Below are positions 33,201-43,442 of a DNA stretch of 64,000 bases, piece after piece (within the stretch, counting starts at the first letter, position 1; each line of letters starts with the position of its first letter). Source of the stretch: Anas platyrhynchos (lineage: Eukaryota > Chordata > Aves > Anseriformes > Anatidae); assembly GCF_047663525.1 (NCBI RefSeq), contig NC_092603.1, positions 2,252,001-2,316,000 on the forward strand, written 5' to 3'. The translations under genes and the position numbers were made by a program. Below the pieces are notes generated by a model. The model had not been told where the DNA came from. It was given only the letters and a program-made list of their open reading frames with translations, and made no database searches.

Positions 33201-36200
33201 GGGTCTTATAGGGGATTATGGACCGGTCCCATATAGCCCATGTAGCCCCATCGGGTATGGCTCAACCCCATATAACCCCTATAACCCATTCCGTTCCCCT
33301 ATACATGCACTGGGGGATGCTGGCACCCACTCCCCCTCCCATAATGGACCTATAGGTGTAACGACCGGTACCATACACCCTATACAGCCTGGTCCAATAT
33401 GCATTATAACCCCTATAACCTGTTCCAACCCCCTATATGTGAATTAGGGGACGCCGACACCCACCCCTACACACATTATAGAACCCATAGGTGCCATGAC
33501 CAGTCCCATATACCCTATATGGCCTGGTCCAATATACCCTATAACCCTTATAACCTGCTCCTACAGCCTATATACCAATTAGGGGATGCCAGCACCCCCC
33601 CTACACTCACTATAGGACCTGTAGATGTAACGACCAGTCCCATACACCCTATACAGCCCGGTCCAATATACCTTATAACCCCTATAACCTGCTCCACCTC
33701 CAAATATACCTATTAGGGGAAGCCAGCACCCACCCCTACACACCCTACAGGACCCATAGGTTTAACGACCGGTCCCATACACCCTATATGGCCCACTCCA
33801 ATATACCTTATAACCCCTATAACCTGTTCCAACCTCCCATACATGCATTAGGGGATGCCGGCACCCACCCCTACACACCCTACAGGACCCATAGGTTTAA
33901 CGACCGGTCCCATACACCCCATATGGCCTGGTCCAATATACCTTATAACCCTATAACCTGCTCCTACAGCCTATATACCAATTAGGGGATGCCGGCACCC
34001 ACCCCTGCACACACTATAGAACCTGTAGGTGTAACGACCAGTCCCATACACCCTATATGGCCCGGTCCAATACACCTTATAACCCCTATAACCTGCTCCT
34101 ACACCCTATATACCAACTAGGGGATGCCAGCACCCACCCCTACGCACCCTACAGGACCCATAGGTTTAACGACCGGTCCCATACACCCTATATAGCCCGG
34201 TCCAATATACCCTATAACCCTTATAACGTGCTCCTACACCCTATATACCAATTAGGGGATGCCGGCACCCACCCCTGCACACACTATAGGACCTGTAGGT
34301 GTAACGACCGGTCCCATACACCCTATACGGCCCGGTCCAATATACTTTTTAACCCCTATAACCTGCTCCACCTCCAAATATACCAACTTGGGGATGCCAG
34401 CACCCACCCCTACACTCACTATAGGACCCATAGGTTTAACGACTGGTCCCATACGCCCTATATGGCCCAGTCCAATATACCTTAGAACCCTATAACCTGC
34501 TCCTATATCCTATATACCTATTAGGGGATGCCAGCACCCACCCCTACGCTCACTATAGGACCCATAGGTTTAACGACCGGTCCCATACGCCCTATATGAC
34601 CCGGTCCAATATACCTTATAACCCCTATAACCTGTTCCAACCTCCCATACATGCATTAGGGGATGCTGGCACCCACCCCTACACACCCTACAGGACCCAT
34701 AAGTGTAACAACCGGTCCCATACACCCTATATAGCCTGGTCCAATATACCTTATAACCCCTATAACCTCCTCCACCCCATACATACATATTAGGGGATGC
34801 TGGCACCCACCCCTACACACCCTATAGAACCCATAGGTGCCACAACTGGTCCCATACACCCTATATGGCCCGGTCCAATATACCTTATAACCCCTATAAC
34901 CTGCTCCACCTCCAAATATACCTATTAGGGGAAGCCAGCACCCACCCCTACGTTCCCTATAGAACCCATACGTGTAACGACCGGTCCCATACACCCTATA
35001 TGGCCCGGTCCAATATACCTTATAACCCCTATAACCTGCTCCTACACCCTATATACCAATTAAGGGATGCCAGCACCCACCCCTATGCCCACTATAGGAC
35101 CCATAGGTTTTAACGACCAGTCCCATACACCCTATATGGCCCGGGGCAGGGGGCGTTACGCACCGAGGACCTGGAGCTGCAGCAGCTGCTGCGCGTGGCC
35201 GTGGGGCAGGAAGACGGAGCAGAAGTAGGTGCCCTCGTGGGCCACCTCCAGGCGGGGCAGGCGCAGGGTGACGGCCGTGGCCCCCTCCCCGTCCCCCCCC
35301 GGGGGTCCCAGCAGCAGCTCGGCCCCGGGGGTGGCGCGGGGGGCGCGGGCGGTGGCGCTGTCGTAGGCCAGGAGCACGCGGCCGGCCCCCCGGTGCTGCT
35401 GCCTCCACTCCAGGGCGAAGGGGCCCGGGGGGGCCGCGAAGGCGCAGTGCAGGTCCACGGCCCCCCCGGGCGCCCCCGCACCTCGGGCGTGCGGGTGAGC
35501 ACCGCCAGCGCCGCTGCAGGGACACGGATTTGGGGGGGGGGGGCACAGGGAGGATTTGGGGTGTGTGGGGGGGATTTGGGGTGTGGGGGGGACGTGGGGA
35601 GGACATGGGGGGGTCGTGGGGACATGGGGGGGAAAATGGGGACGCAGGGGGGATGTGGGGACACGGGGGGGGGACACGGGGAGGATCTGGGGTTTGGGGG
35701 GGATTTGGGGTGTGGGGGGGATTTGGGGTGGGGGGGGCATGGGGGGAAATGGGGACATGGGGGGACGGGGGACACAGGGGGGACATGGGGGATGTGGGGG
35801 GAGTTGGGGGGACATGGGGACGTGGGGGGAGTCAGGGGGGGATGTGGGGACACGGGGACATGGGGGGATGGGGCATGGGGGGGGACGTGGGGGGACACGG
35901 GGGGGTCGTGGGGACATGGGGGGACATGGGGATATGGGCGGGACATGGGGGGGTCATGGGGACATGGAGGGGGACATAGGGACATTGGGGGGGGACATGG
36001 GGAATATGGGGGATGTGGGGGGGCGTCGGGGGGACGTGGGGCCACGGGGGGGGCCACGGGGTCACTTTGGGGTCACGGGGTCGCAGAGGGGACACATGGG
36101 GAGACGCAATGGGGACATCGGGGACGCTTTGGGGGGGATTTTTTTTTGGGGGGGGGGGTCCCGGGGATGTGGGGACACAGGGGACATGGGGGGGGGGGTC

Positions 36201-37438
36201 CTTGGGGGACGCCCTTACCGGTGACTGCGGTGGCCCCGGGGGGGCCGGGCTGTCCCCTGCAGCAGCGCGGTGACGCCGTAGGTGGGGGTCCGCAGGGTGG
36301 CCAGCCACCACGACCCCCCCATTTCGGGGGGGCTGCGGCCGTCGGGGTGCAGGGCGCGGGCCCAGGGCGCCGAGCCGGAGTGGGGGGCGTGGGGCTGAGC
36401 TCGCAGGTGGGGGGCACCCAGGGGGGGCCCCAAATCCGCTCCAGGGGGCCCCAGGGGTCTGTGGGGAAGTGGAGGGGGGGGCAGAAGGGTGCTGACCCCA
36501 TGTGGGGGGCAGGAGGGGGGGGGCGTGCCCCCTTTTGTGACCCCCCCCCCCCATGCTGTGGGTGATGGGGACACCAGGGGGCAATGGGGGGGGGGGCCTT
36601 GGGGACATGGGGGTGATGGGGGGGGGCTCAGGGTGTTGGGGGGGGTGATGGGGACCTCAGGGTGCCCCTAGGAAAGGGGGGGGGCACCTTGGGGATATGG
36701 GGGGGGGCGATGACAATGTGGGGGGGGTCACAGTGACCTCGGGGTGCCCTGGAATTTGGGGGGCGCAGGGAGGGACACGGAGACCCTGGGGACATGGGAG
36801 GGGGGATGGGGACATGGGGGGGGGGGGCAGTGACAATGAGGGGGGTGACGGGACCTCAGGGAGCCCTGGAAAATTTGGGGGGGGGACGACAGGGGTCCTT
36901 GGGGACATGGGGGGGGGGGGCATGGGTCATGGGGGGTGATGGGGACCTCGGGGAGCCCCTGAGGACATGTGGGGGGGGATGGGGACATGGGGGGGGGGCA
37001 GTGACAATGGGGGGGGGCAGGGACACTGAGGTCATCGATGGGGGGGTCTCGGGGGGGTCTTGGGGGGTCCCCCCCACACCTACCGGTGACATCGAAGGTG
37101 GTGTTGGGGTCAAGGCCGTGCTCGGGGGGGGTCCCCCGGGGTCCCCTCCCCATCCTGAGCAGGGCAGGGCGCTGGGTCACAGCCCCAGGCAGCGCCCCCC
37201 CGGCCCCCCCCCGGCTCCAGCAGGGTGCAGGGCAGCGGGGGGGGGGTCCCCACTTCGGCCGCCCCCGACGGCACCAAGCAGAGCCCTGCGGGGGGGAGGG
37301 GGGGGGACAGAGCCTCAGCAGGGGGTGGGGGTGAGATCGGGGGGGGGGGTCAGGGGTCGGGGGGGGGGCTGGGGGGGGGCATTTTTAGGGGGGGGGGCCG
37401 GTCTCACCCGCCAGCAGCAGCACCGCGCACCCGGCCAT
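30225..37438 (-). CDS. TAPBP: Tapasin, MHC class I peptide-loading chaperone
   Basis: Tapasin bridges peptide-receptive class I molecules to TAP in the ER and edits peptide. Eight exons: 37408..37438, 37084..37285, 36219..36458, 35164..35513, 32476..32801, 31160..31249, 30329..30352, 30225..30236. In order: signal peptide (MAGCAVLLLAG), N-terminal domain with CELSP and the SWWLATLRTPTYGVTALLQG segment, an Ig-like domain (PFALEWRQQH, HEGTYFCSVFLPHG), a C1 Ig domain (LRCHVAGFYPLDAAVTWW, YTCVVTHPAL), a membrane span (SLEDALGLFLVAVALCGLV) and a short tail ending PKKSQ, a KKxx ER-retrieval signal. Human tapasin has the same domain and exon order. Exons 37084..37285, 35164..35513 and 32476..32801 do not fit their splice phases, and 36219..36458 changes frame twice; all are at G/C runs. 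Confidence 0.94.
30365..31140. repeat. GGGGACATTGGGGG satellite in TAPBP intron 6
   Basis: Units of GGGGACATTGGGGGACATTGG and GGGGGGATGTGG fill the intron between the last short tail exons and the membrane exon. Confidence 0.88.
31270..32470. repeat. CCCAATGTCCCCTGGTGTCC satellite in TAPBP intron 5
   Basis: Units of about 40 bp combine CCCCAACCCCAGTCCCAATGTCCC with TGGTGTCC or TTAGACCCTCC. They run the whole intron between the C1 Ig exon and the membrane exon. Confidence 0.88.
32830..35150. repeat. 135-bp satellite in TAPBP intron 4
   Basis: A long unit containing TAGGGGATGCCGGCACCCAC, GACCGGTCCCATACACCC and CCTTATAACCCCTATAACC recurs every 134-136 bp. The GGGGATGC mark falls near 33312, 33583, 33852, 34121, 34391, 34660, 34929 and 35064, with others between: about 14 copies. 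A related unit of about 120 bp precedes it at 32830-33300. Confidence 0.93.
35525..36200. repeat. GGGGACATGGGGGG satellite in TAPBP intron 3
   Basis: Units of GGGGACATGGGGGGACATGG, GGGGATTTGGGGTG and GGGGGTCATGGGG fill the intron between the two halves of the tapasin lumenal region. Confidence 0.85.
36470..37075. repeat. G-rich satellite in TAPBP intron 2
   Basis: Units of about 120 bp join GGGGACCTCGGGGTGCCC, TGGGGACATGGGGG and GGGGCAGTGACAATG. It is G-rich on plus and carries no gene. Confidence 0.75.
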
Positions 37439-37450
37439 GGCCTTGGCGCT

Positions 37451-37475
37451 GCTTTCACTTTCACTTTCGCTTTCC
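37451..37475 (-). promoter_or_regulatory. TAPBP interferon-stimulated response element
   Basis: On the minus strand the sequence is four GAAA words in 6-bp register (GAAAGCGAAAGTGAAAGTGA then AAGC), an extended ISRE/IRF site of the GAAANNGAAA type, 13-37 bp upstream of the tapasin start codon. Class I pathway genes are induced by interferon through such sites. Confidence 0.85.
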
Positions 37476-37562
37476 CCTGGCCACGCCCCCTTTAAGCCAC
37501 ACCCCTTTAGGCCACGCCCCTCCCTTTAAGCCCCTCCCCATTTAAGCCCCTCCCCCTCCCCT

Positions 37563-38090
37563 TTAAGCCCCGCCCACCCCCCAGCATGAGGCCGGAGGCG
37601 GCAGGACCGGTAAATATTTATAGACGTTAAAAAAAAACAAACAAAAAAAACACAAATTTGACTCAAAATACAAAAAAAATGGGGACAGGGGGAGGGGCAC
37701 GGTCCCCACCCCCACCCCCGGTACCGGGGTGACAACGGGGGGGGGGGGGTGACAACGGGGCCAGGTCCCAGCTCGGCACCGGGCGCTTACACACACAGCC
37801 GGGGGACGCGCGCGGGGGCACCCATGGGTGCCCCCCAAGGGACCCAGGGTGGGGGGCAATGGGGTGGCCCCAAGGGGTCCTGGGTGCCCCCAAATAGGTC
37901 CCAAATGGGTCCTGGGTGCCCCCAGTGGGATGGGGACGGGGTGTCCCGGATGGCACCCATGGGACTCGGGTCCCCAGAAGCACCCCAGGGTGTCCACGCC
38001 GAGACCCCCACCCCATGGGGTCCGGGTGTCCAGGATGGGACCAGGCGGACCCCGGGGACCCCAAAACTGTGCCTGGGGTGGGTCGGACGC
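37563..38090. other. ZBTB22 3' UTR and TAPBP upstream spacer
   Basis: An A-rich stretch at 37617-37680, with ATAAATATTTA on the minus strand near 37611-37621, is the probable end of the ZBTB22 transcript. The rest is G/C-rich 3' UTR with CCAAATGGGTCCTGGGTG-like words. No separate gene is visible. Confidence 0.5.
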
Positions 38091-38094
38091 TGTT

Positions 38095-38810
38095 TTGGGT
38101 GTGCTGAGACCCCCTTTGGGGACCTGGGACCCCCCTTGGGGTCCTGGCACCCCCCCCGGGGACCCGGCACACCCCTTAGGGACTTGGCACTCCCCTTAGG
38201 GTCCTGGCACCCCCCTCAGGGTCTTGGTACCCCCCTTAGGGACCCAATACCCCCCTTGGGGACCTGACACCCCCCTTAGGGACTTGGCACCCCCCTTAAG
38301 GACCCAGGACCCCCCTTTGGGATCTGGTATCCCCCTCAGGGACCCGGTACCTGCTTTGGGGACCCAGGACCCCCCTTAGGACTTGGCACCCCCCTCAGGG
38401 ACCCAGGACCCTATTTGGGGACCTGGCACCCCCCTTAGGGACTTGGCACCCCCCTTGGGGACCTGGCACCCCCTTTGGGGACCCAGGACCCCCCTTAGAG
38501 ACCTAATACCCCCCTTGGGGTCCTGGCACCCCCCTCAGGGACCTTGTATCCCCGTCAGGGACCCAGGACCCTGTTTAGGGACTTGGCACCCCCCTTAGGG
38601 ACTTGGCACCCCCCTTGGGGTCCTGGCAACCCCCTTAGGGACCCAGGACCCCATTTTGGGACCCAGGACCCCCTTTAGGGACTTGGCACCCCCCTTGGGG
38701 ACCTGGCACCCCATTTGGGGACCTGGCAACCCCGTTAGGGACCCAGGACCCCTTTTAGGGACTTGGCACCCCCTTTAGGGACCCAGCACCCCATTTGGGT
38801 ACCCAGCACC
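38095..38810. repeat. 20-bp minisatellite across the ZBTB22 stop codon
   Basis: Units of GGACCTGGCACCCCCCTTA and GGGACCCAGGACCCCC run from about 38,095 to 38,810. The array forms most of the 3' UTR and encodes the last 20-25 residues of the ZBTB22 frame, including its stop. Confidence 0.88.
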
Positions 38811-40408
38811 CCCCCATCCCCACCCACCCCCCTCCTCACGCCTTCCCCCCGGCGAACACCCCCTCCGCACGGGGCGACCCGGCCACCGGCTCCTCCCTGG
38901 GGCCCCCCCATTCCCCTTGCGACCCCGCCGCCGCCGCCGCCGCCTCCTTGCGGGGGGCCGCACCGGGGAGGAGGAGGAAGAGGAGGAGGAAGAGGAGGAT
39001 GAGGATGGGGAGGGGGCTGCAGCACCCCCCCGGCCAGGCGGTGCCGGCGCTCGCAGTGCCCCTTGTGCCGCACGAAGCTGTCGCGCCACATGAACTTCTT
39101 GGCGCAGGCGGCGCACTGGTAGGGCTTGAGGCCCGTGTGGGTCTTCATGTGCTCGGTGAGGTGGTGCTTCATCTTGAACTTCTTGGCGCACACCGGGCAG
39201 CCGAAGGGCCGCAGGTTCAGGTGCATGTTGACGTGCCGGTCCCGCATGCTCTTGTGCGAGAAGGCCTTGCCGCAGTGGCACAGGAAGATTTTGGGGCCGT
39301 CGGGGGCCGACGCCGCCTCGGCCAGGTGCACGGCGCCGTGCTCGGCCACCACCGACGGTGGCGGCGCCGGGAACACCAAAATTTGGTTGCCCTGCATGTC
39401 CATGGGGAGCAGCGAGCGCGGCGCCAAGCCCCCCGTCCCCCCGGCGTCCTCCAGCGCCTCGTAGGGCGAGGGGAAATCCTCGGAGGACTCGCAGAAGTTC
39501 ACCTGCTCCTCCTCCAGCTTTGTCGATGATGATGAAGGAGGAGGAGGAGGAGGAGGGGGGTGCGATGAAGGCCCCTCGGGTCTCGCCGGGCCCTCCACCG
39601 GGTCCTCGTCCTCCTCGCAGGTCAGCACCAGGTCCTCCTGCAGCCACTCCTGCTTGACGTAGACCCACTGCTTGTGGGGCACGATGCTGGGCTGCACGTA
39701 GAGGGGCCGCCGGGCGGCTTCACCATCCTCTTCCTCACCCTCCAGCGCCTCACCCCCGCCGCCCCCGCCCAAATTTTTCCCCCCGCCACGCGCCGGGGGG
39801 CACTTGTGGGGCTCCTCGGCCGCCTCGCGGGGGCTGAAGTAGTTGGAGCTGCTGGGGGACTGGTTCTCACTGGTGCGGCCAGAGTGGGCGCGCAGCGAGG
39901 ATGATGATGAGGATGACGACGATGACGACGATGATGAAGATGAGGACGATGAGGGCGCGGCGCGGCCCTCCTTGAGCAGCTCGGTGCACTTGTCCACGAT
40001 GTGCCACATCTGCAGGACGCTGCCCACCGTCAGCAGGTTGACGATGTCCCCCGGGGCCATGGCCAAGCGGCCGGTGTAGGCCGAGCCCAGGACGGTCTCG
40101 AAGGCGCCGGGGTCCATGACGCTGGGCAGGACGATGGAGGTGACGTTCTTCAGCAGCACCTGGTCGTGGAAGTAGGGCGAGGAGGCGGCCAGCACGGCGC
40201 GGTGGGCGCGGAAGACGCGGCCCTGCAGGTGGATGGAGATGTCGCAGAGCTTCCCTTCCACCCGCTGCTGGTTCAGCTTGGCCAGGAGGGCGCTGGGGAT
40301 TTCGGGGAAGTCCACGTGTAGGAGCCCCCCGCCCCCGGTACCGGTACTGGTACCGGTCCCGATCCCGGTCCCGATCCCGGTCCCGCCGCCGCCGCACGAG
40401 GCCTCCAT
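38735..40408 (-). CDS. ZBTB22: ZBTB22 (BING1), BTB zinc-finger protein
   Basis: A likely nuclear transcription regulator. One exon encodes 557 residues from the ATG at 40408 (human 634), after an acceptor at 40433. A Gly/Thr-rich start precedes the BTB/POZ domain at about residues 32-150 (VEGKLCDISIHLQGRVFRAH, VLAASSPYFHDQ, YTGRLAM). Then come a run of about 20 Ser, an acidic middle, and three C2H2 fingers (CHCGKAFSHKSMRDRHVNMH, CPVCAKKFKMKHHLTEHMKT, CAACAKKFMWRDSFVRHKGH) near residues 385-475. The first finger has only one residue between its cysteines. After the fingers the Pro/Gly-rich tail lacks the human C-terminal motif and runs into a minisatellite, so the true end is uncertain. Confidence 0.94.
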   Translation of the reverse strand: MEASCGGGGTGIGTGIGTGTSTGTGGGGLLHVDFPEIPSALLAKLNQQRVEGKLCDISIHLQGRVFRAHRAVLAASSPYFHDQVLLKNVTSIVLPSVMDPGAFETVLGSAYTGRLAMAPGDIVNLLTVGSVLQMWHIVDKCTELLKEGRAAPSSSSSSSSSSSSSSSSSSSLRAHSGRTSENQSPSSSNYFSPREAAEEPHKCPPARGGGKNLGGGGGGEALEGEEEDGEAARRPLYVQPSIVPHKQWVYVKQEWLQEDLVLTCEEDEDPVEGPARPEGPSSHPPPPPPPPSSSSTKLEEEQVNFCESSEDFPSPYEALEDAGGTGGLAPRSLLPMDMQGNQILVFPAPPPSVVAEHGAVHLAEAASAPDGPKIFLCHCGKAFSHKSMRDRHVNMHLNLRPFGCPVCAKKFKMKHHLTEHMKTHTGLKPYQCAACAKKFMWRDSFVRHKGHCERRHRLAGGVLQPPPHPHPPLPPPLPPPPRCGPPQGGGGGGGGVARGMGGPQGGAGGRVAPCGGGVRRGEGVRRGVGGDGGVLGTQMGCWVPKGGAKSLKGVLGP

Positions 40409-40489
40409 GGCGCTGCCCCGGCGGCGACGCTCCTGTGGGGGACGGGAGTTAGAGGGGGTGGGAGAGGGGGGGCTCTGCCCCATGGATCC

Positions 40490-43015
40490 CCTATAGGCCC
40501 TACAGCTCCCCTATAGACCCCACAGCTCCCCTATAGGCCCCCCACCCTATAGGCCCCACAGCTCCCCTATAGGCTCTCCAGTTCCCTATAGGCCCTACAT
40601 CTCTCCTATAGCCCCCCCAGTTCCCCTATAGGCCCCACACCTTCTCTATAGGCCCCCACCCTACAAGCCTCATGGCTCCCCTATAGGCTCCCCAGTTCCC
40701 CTATAGGCCCCATGGTTTCCCTATAGGCCCCACACCTCATCTATAGGCGCCATGGCTCCCCTACAGGCCCCCCAGTTCCCCTATAGGCCCCATGGCTCCT
40801 CTATAGCCCCCCCAAAAAACCCTAATAGGCCCCACAGCTCCTCTATAGGCCCCTCAGTTCCCCTATAGGCCCCCCACCCTATAGGCCCTACGCCTCCCCT
40901 GTAGGCCCCACGGCTCCCCTACAGGCCCTACATCTCCCCTATAGGCCCCACGCCTCCCCCATAGGCCCCTCACCTCCCCTATAGGCCCTACATCTCCCCT
41001 ATAGGCCCCATGGCTTCTCTATAGCCCCCCCGAAAAACCCTAATAGGCCCCACAGCTCCTCTATAGGCCCCCCACATCCCCTATAGGCCCTACATCTCCC
41101 CTATAGGCCCCACGCTTCCCCTATAGTCCCCTCCACACACACCCCATAGGCCCCACACCTTCCCTATAGGCCCCACAGACCCCCATAGGCCCCACACCCC
41201 CCTATAGGTCTCATACAGCCCCTATAAGCTCCACACCCTCCCTACAGGCCCCCCAGTCTGCCCCAGCCCCTACACACACCCCCGGTACCCCATACAGCCC
41301 CTATGCCCCTACACACCCTGCACACACCCCCTATAGGCTCCCTACCCGAGCACCCCACAGAGCCCCCAGGCCCTATATGGCCCAGGCACCTGCCCTGACC
41401 CAGCCCCTACACACCCCCCACCCCCTATACCCCCAGCCCCTATATCCCTTGGCCCCTATAGCCCCCATACCCCCATGCCCCCAGCCCCTATATGCTCCCC
41501 ATACCCCCAGCCCCTATAACAACCCCCCCAGCCCCCTATAGCCCCTATAAGCCCCCAGCCCCTATAGCACCCTATAGCCCCTATACCCCCAGCCCCTATA
41601 GCCCCCATACCTCTATCCCTACCCCCCAGCCCCTATAGCCCCCTATAAGCCCCAATACGCCCCCAGCCCCCCAAACAGCCCCCTTATAGCCCCCATACCC
41701 TATAACCCCTATATGCCCCCCAGCCCCTATACCCCCCTATACACCCCCATTCCTCCAGCCCCTATAACAGCCCCTACAGCCCCCTCTAGGCACTATAGGC
41801 CCCCAGCCCCCAAAACAGCCCCCCTATATCCCATATACCCCCAGCCCCTAGAGCCCCCATACCCCTGTCCCTAGCCCCCCAGCCCCTACAGCCCCTATAG
41901 CCCCTATACACCCCTATACCCCCAGCCCCTATAACAGCCCCCTATAACCCCTATAGGCCCCCAGCTCCTATAGCCCCCTATAAGCCCTGATACCCCCAGC
42001 CCCTATAACAGCCCCCTATAACCCCTATAGGCCCCCTATAGCCCCCAGCCCCTATAGCCCATATACCCCCAGCCCTTATAACCCCCCACCTAGGCCCCCA
42101 GCCCCTATAGTCCCCTATAAGCCCCTCTACACGCCCCCAGCCCCCTATAGCCCCCATACCCCTGTCCCTACCCCCCAGCCCCTACAGCCCCTATAACCCC
42201 AGAGCCCCTATACCCCCTATACGCCCCCACCCCCCCCAGCCCCTTATAGCCCCCTGTACACCCCCAGCCCCTATAGCTCCCTACAGCCCCCTATACCCCC
42301 AGCCCCTAGAACAGCCCATACGCGCCCCCAGCCCCTATAGGGCCCTATAGCCCCTATACCCCCAGCCCCTATAGCCCCCATACCCCTGTCCCTACACCCC
42401 CAGCCCCTTATAGCCCCTTACAGCCCCCCCTATAGCCCCCAGCCCCTACAGCCCCCTATACGCCCCCAGCCCCTATAGGGCCCTACAGCCCCCCTATATC
42501 CCATATACCCCCAGCCCCTATACACCCCCATACCCCTGTCCCTACATCCCCATACCCTATACCCCCCTATAAGCCCCCATACCCCCAGCCCCTACAGCCC
42601 CCTATAAGCCCCCAGCCCCCCAAACACCCCCCCATACCCCATATACCCCCAGCCCCTATAACCCCCCCTATACCCCCTATACTCCCCCAAACACCCCCCC
42701 ACAGCCCCCATACCCCTATCCCTCCCCCCCCAGCCCCCTATACCCCCCCATACTCCCCTATACCCCCCATACCCTATACCCCCTACACGCCCCCACCCCC
42801 CTACAGCCCCCCTATACCCCCCCAGCCCCTATAACCCCCCCTATACCCCCTATACCCCCCCAAACACCCCCCCACAGCCCCCCTACCCCTGTCCCTCCCC
42901 CCCCAGCCCCCCATAACCCCCCCATACCCCCCCAATCCCCTATAACCCCCCCATACCCCCTATACCCCCCCATATCCCCCCCCACCCCCTCCCCCTCCCC
43001 TCCCCGCGCCCCCCC
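40490..43015. repeat. CCCCTATAGGCCCC satellite in ZBTB22 5'-UTR intron
   Basis: About 2.5 kb of words CCCCTATAGGCCCC, CAGCCCCTATAGCCCCC and CCATACCCCCAGCC run between the coding exon acceptor (40433) and the non-coding first-exon donor (43103). The left part is rich in CTATAGG; the right part drifts to C runs with ATAC. Confidence 0.92.
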
Positions 43016-43103
43016 AGCCCCTCCCCTCCCCCCCCTTTGGCCCCGCCCCCTTTTTAGCCCCGCCCCCTTCCCCCCTTCCCCTCCCCCCCCCCCTCCCCCT
43101 CAC

Positions 43104-43215
43104 CCGCGCTGGGCTCCGGGGCTCAGGGCGCCGCCGCCGCCATCTTGGCGCTCCCCCGCCGCCCCCCCCCGCGGCCCCGCCCCGCCCCCGCCCGCCTTAA
43201 AGCGGCCGCGCCCCC
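43104..43215 (-). promoter_or_regulatory. ZBTB22 first exon, YY1 site and mini-uORF
   Basis: A CpG-rich exon has a GTGAGG donor at 43103 on the minus strand. It contains CCAAGATGGCGGC, a YY1 site whose ATG opens a six-codon frame (MAAAAP, 43123..43143) ending in TGA before the splice. Confidence 0.65.
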
Positions 43216-43363
43216 CGCCCCCCCCCCCACCACGCAGCGCCCGCCGCGGCCCCTTTAAATCCGCCCGGCCCCGCCCCCTAGCGGGGGAAAAGGGGCGGGG
43301 GCCGCGCAGGCGCGCGGGGGGGGCGGGGCGGGCTCTTAAAGGGACCAGTAACAAAACGGAGCT

Positions 43364-43369
43364 TTATTG
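43364..43369 (-). terminator. DAXX poly(A) signal
   Basis: TTTATT on plus is AATAAA on minus, about 75 bp after the DAXX stop codon. Confidence 0.85.
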
Positions 43370-43442
43370 GGGGCGGGGCTAAAGGGGAAGGGGGCGGGGC
43401 TAAAAGGGGAAAGGGGCGGGGCCAATGCGGGAGGGGGCGGGG

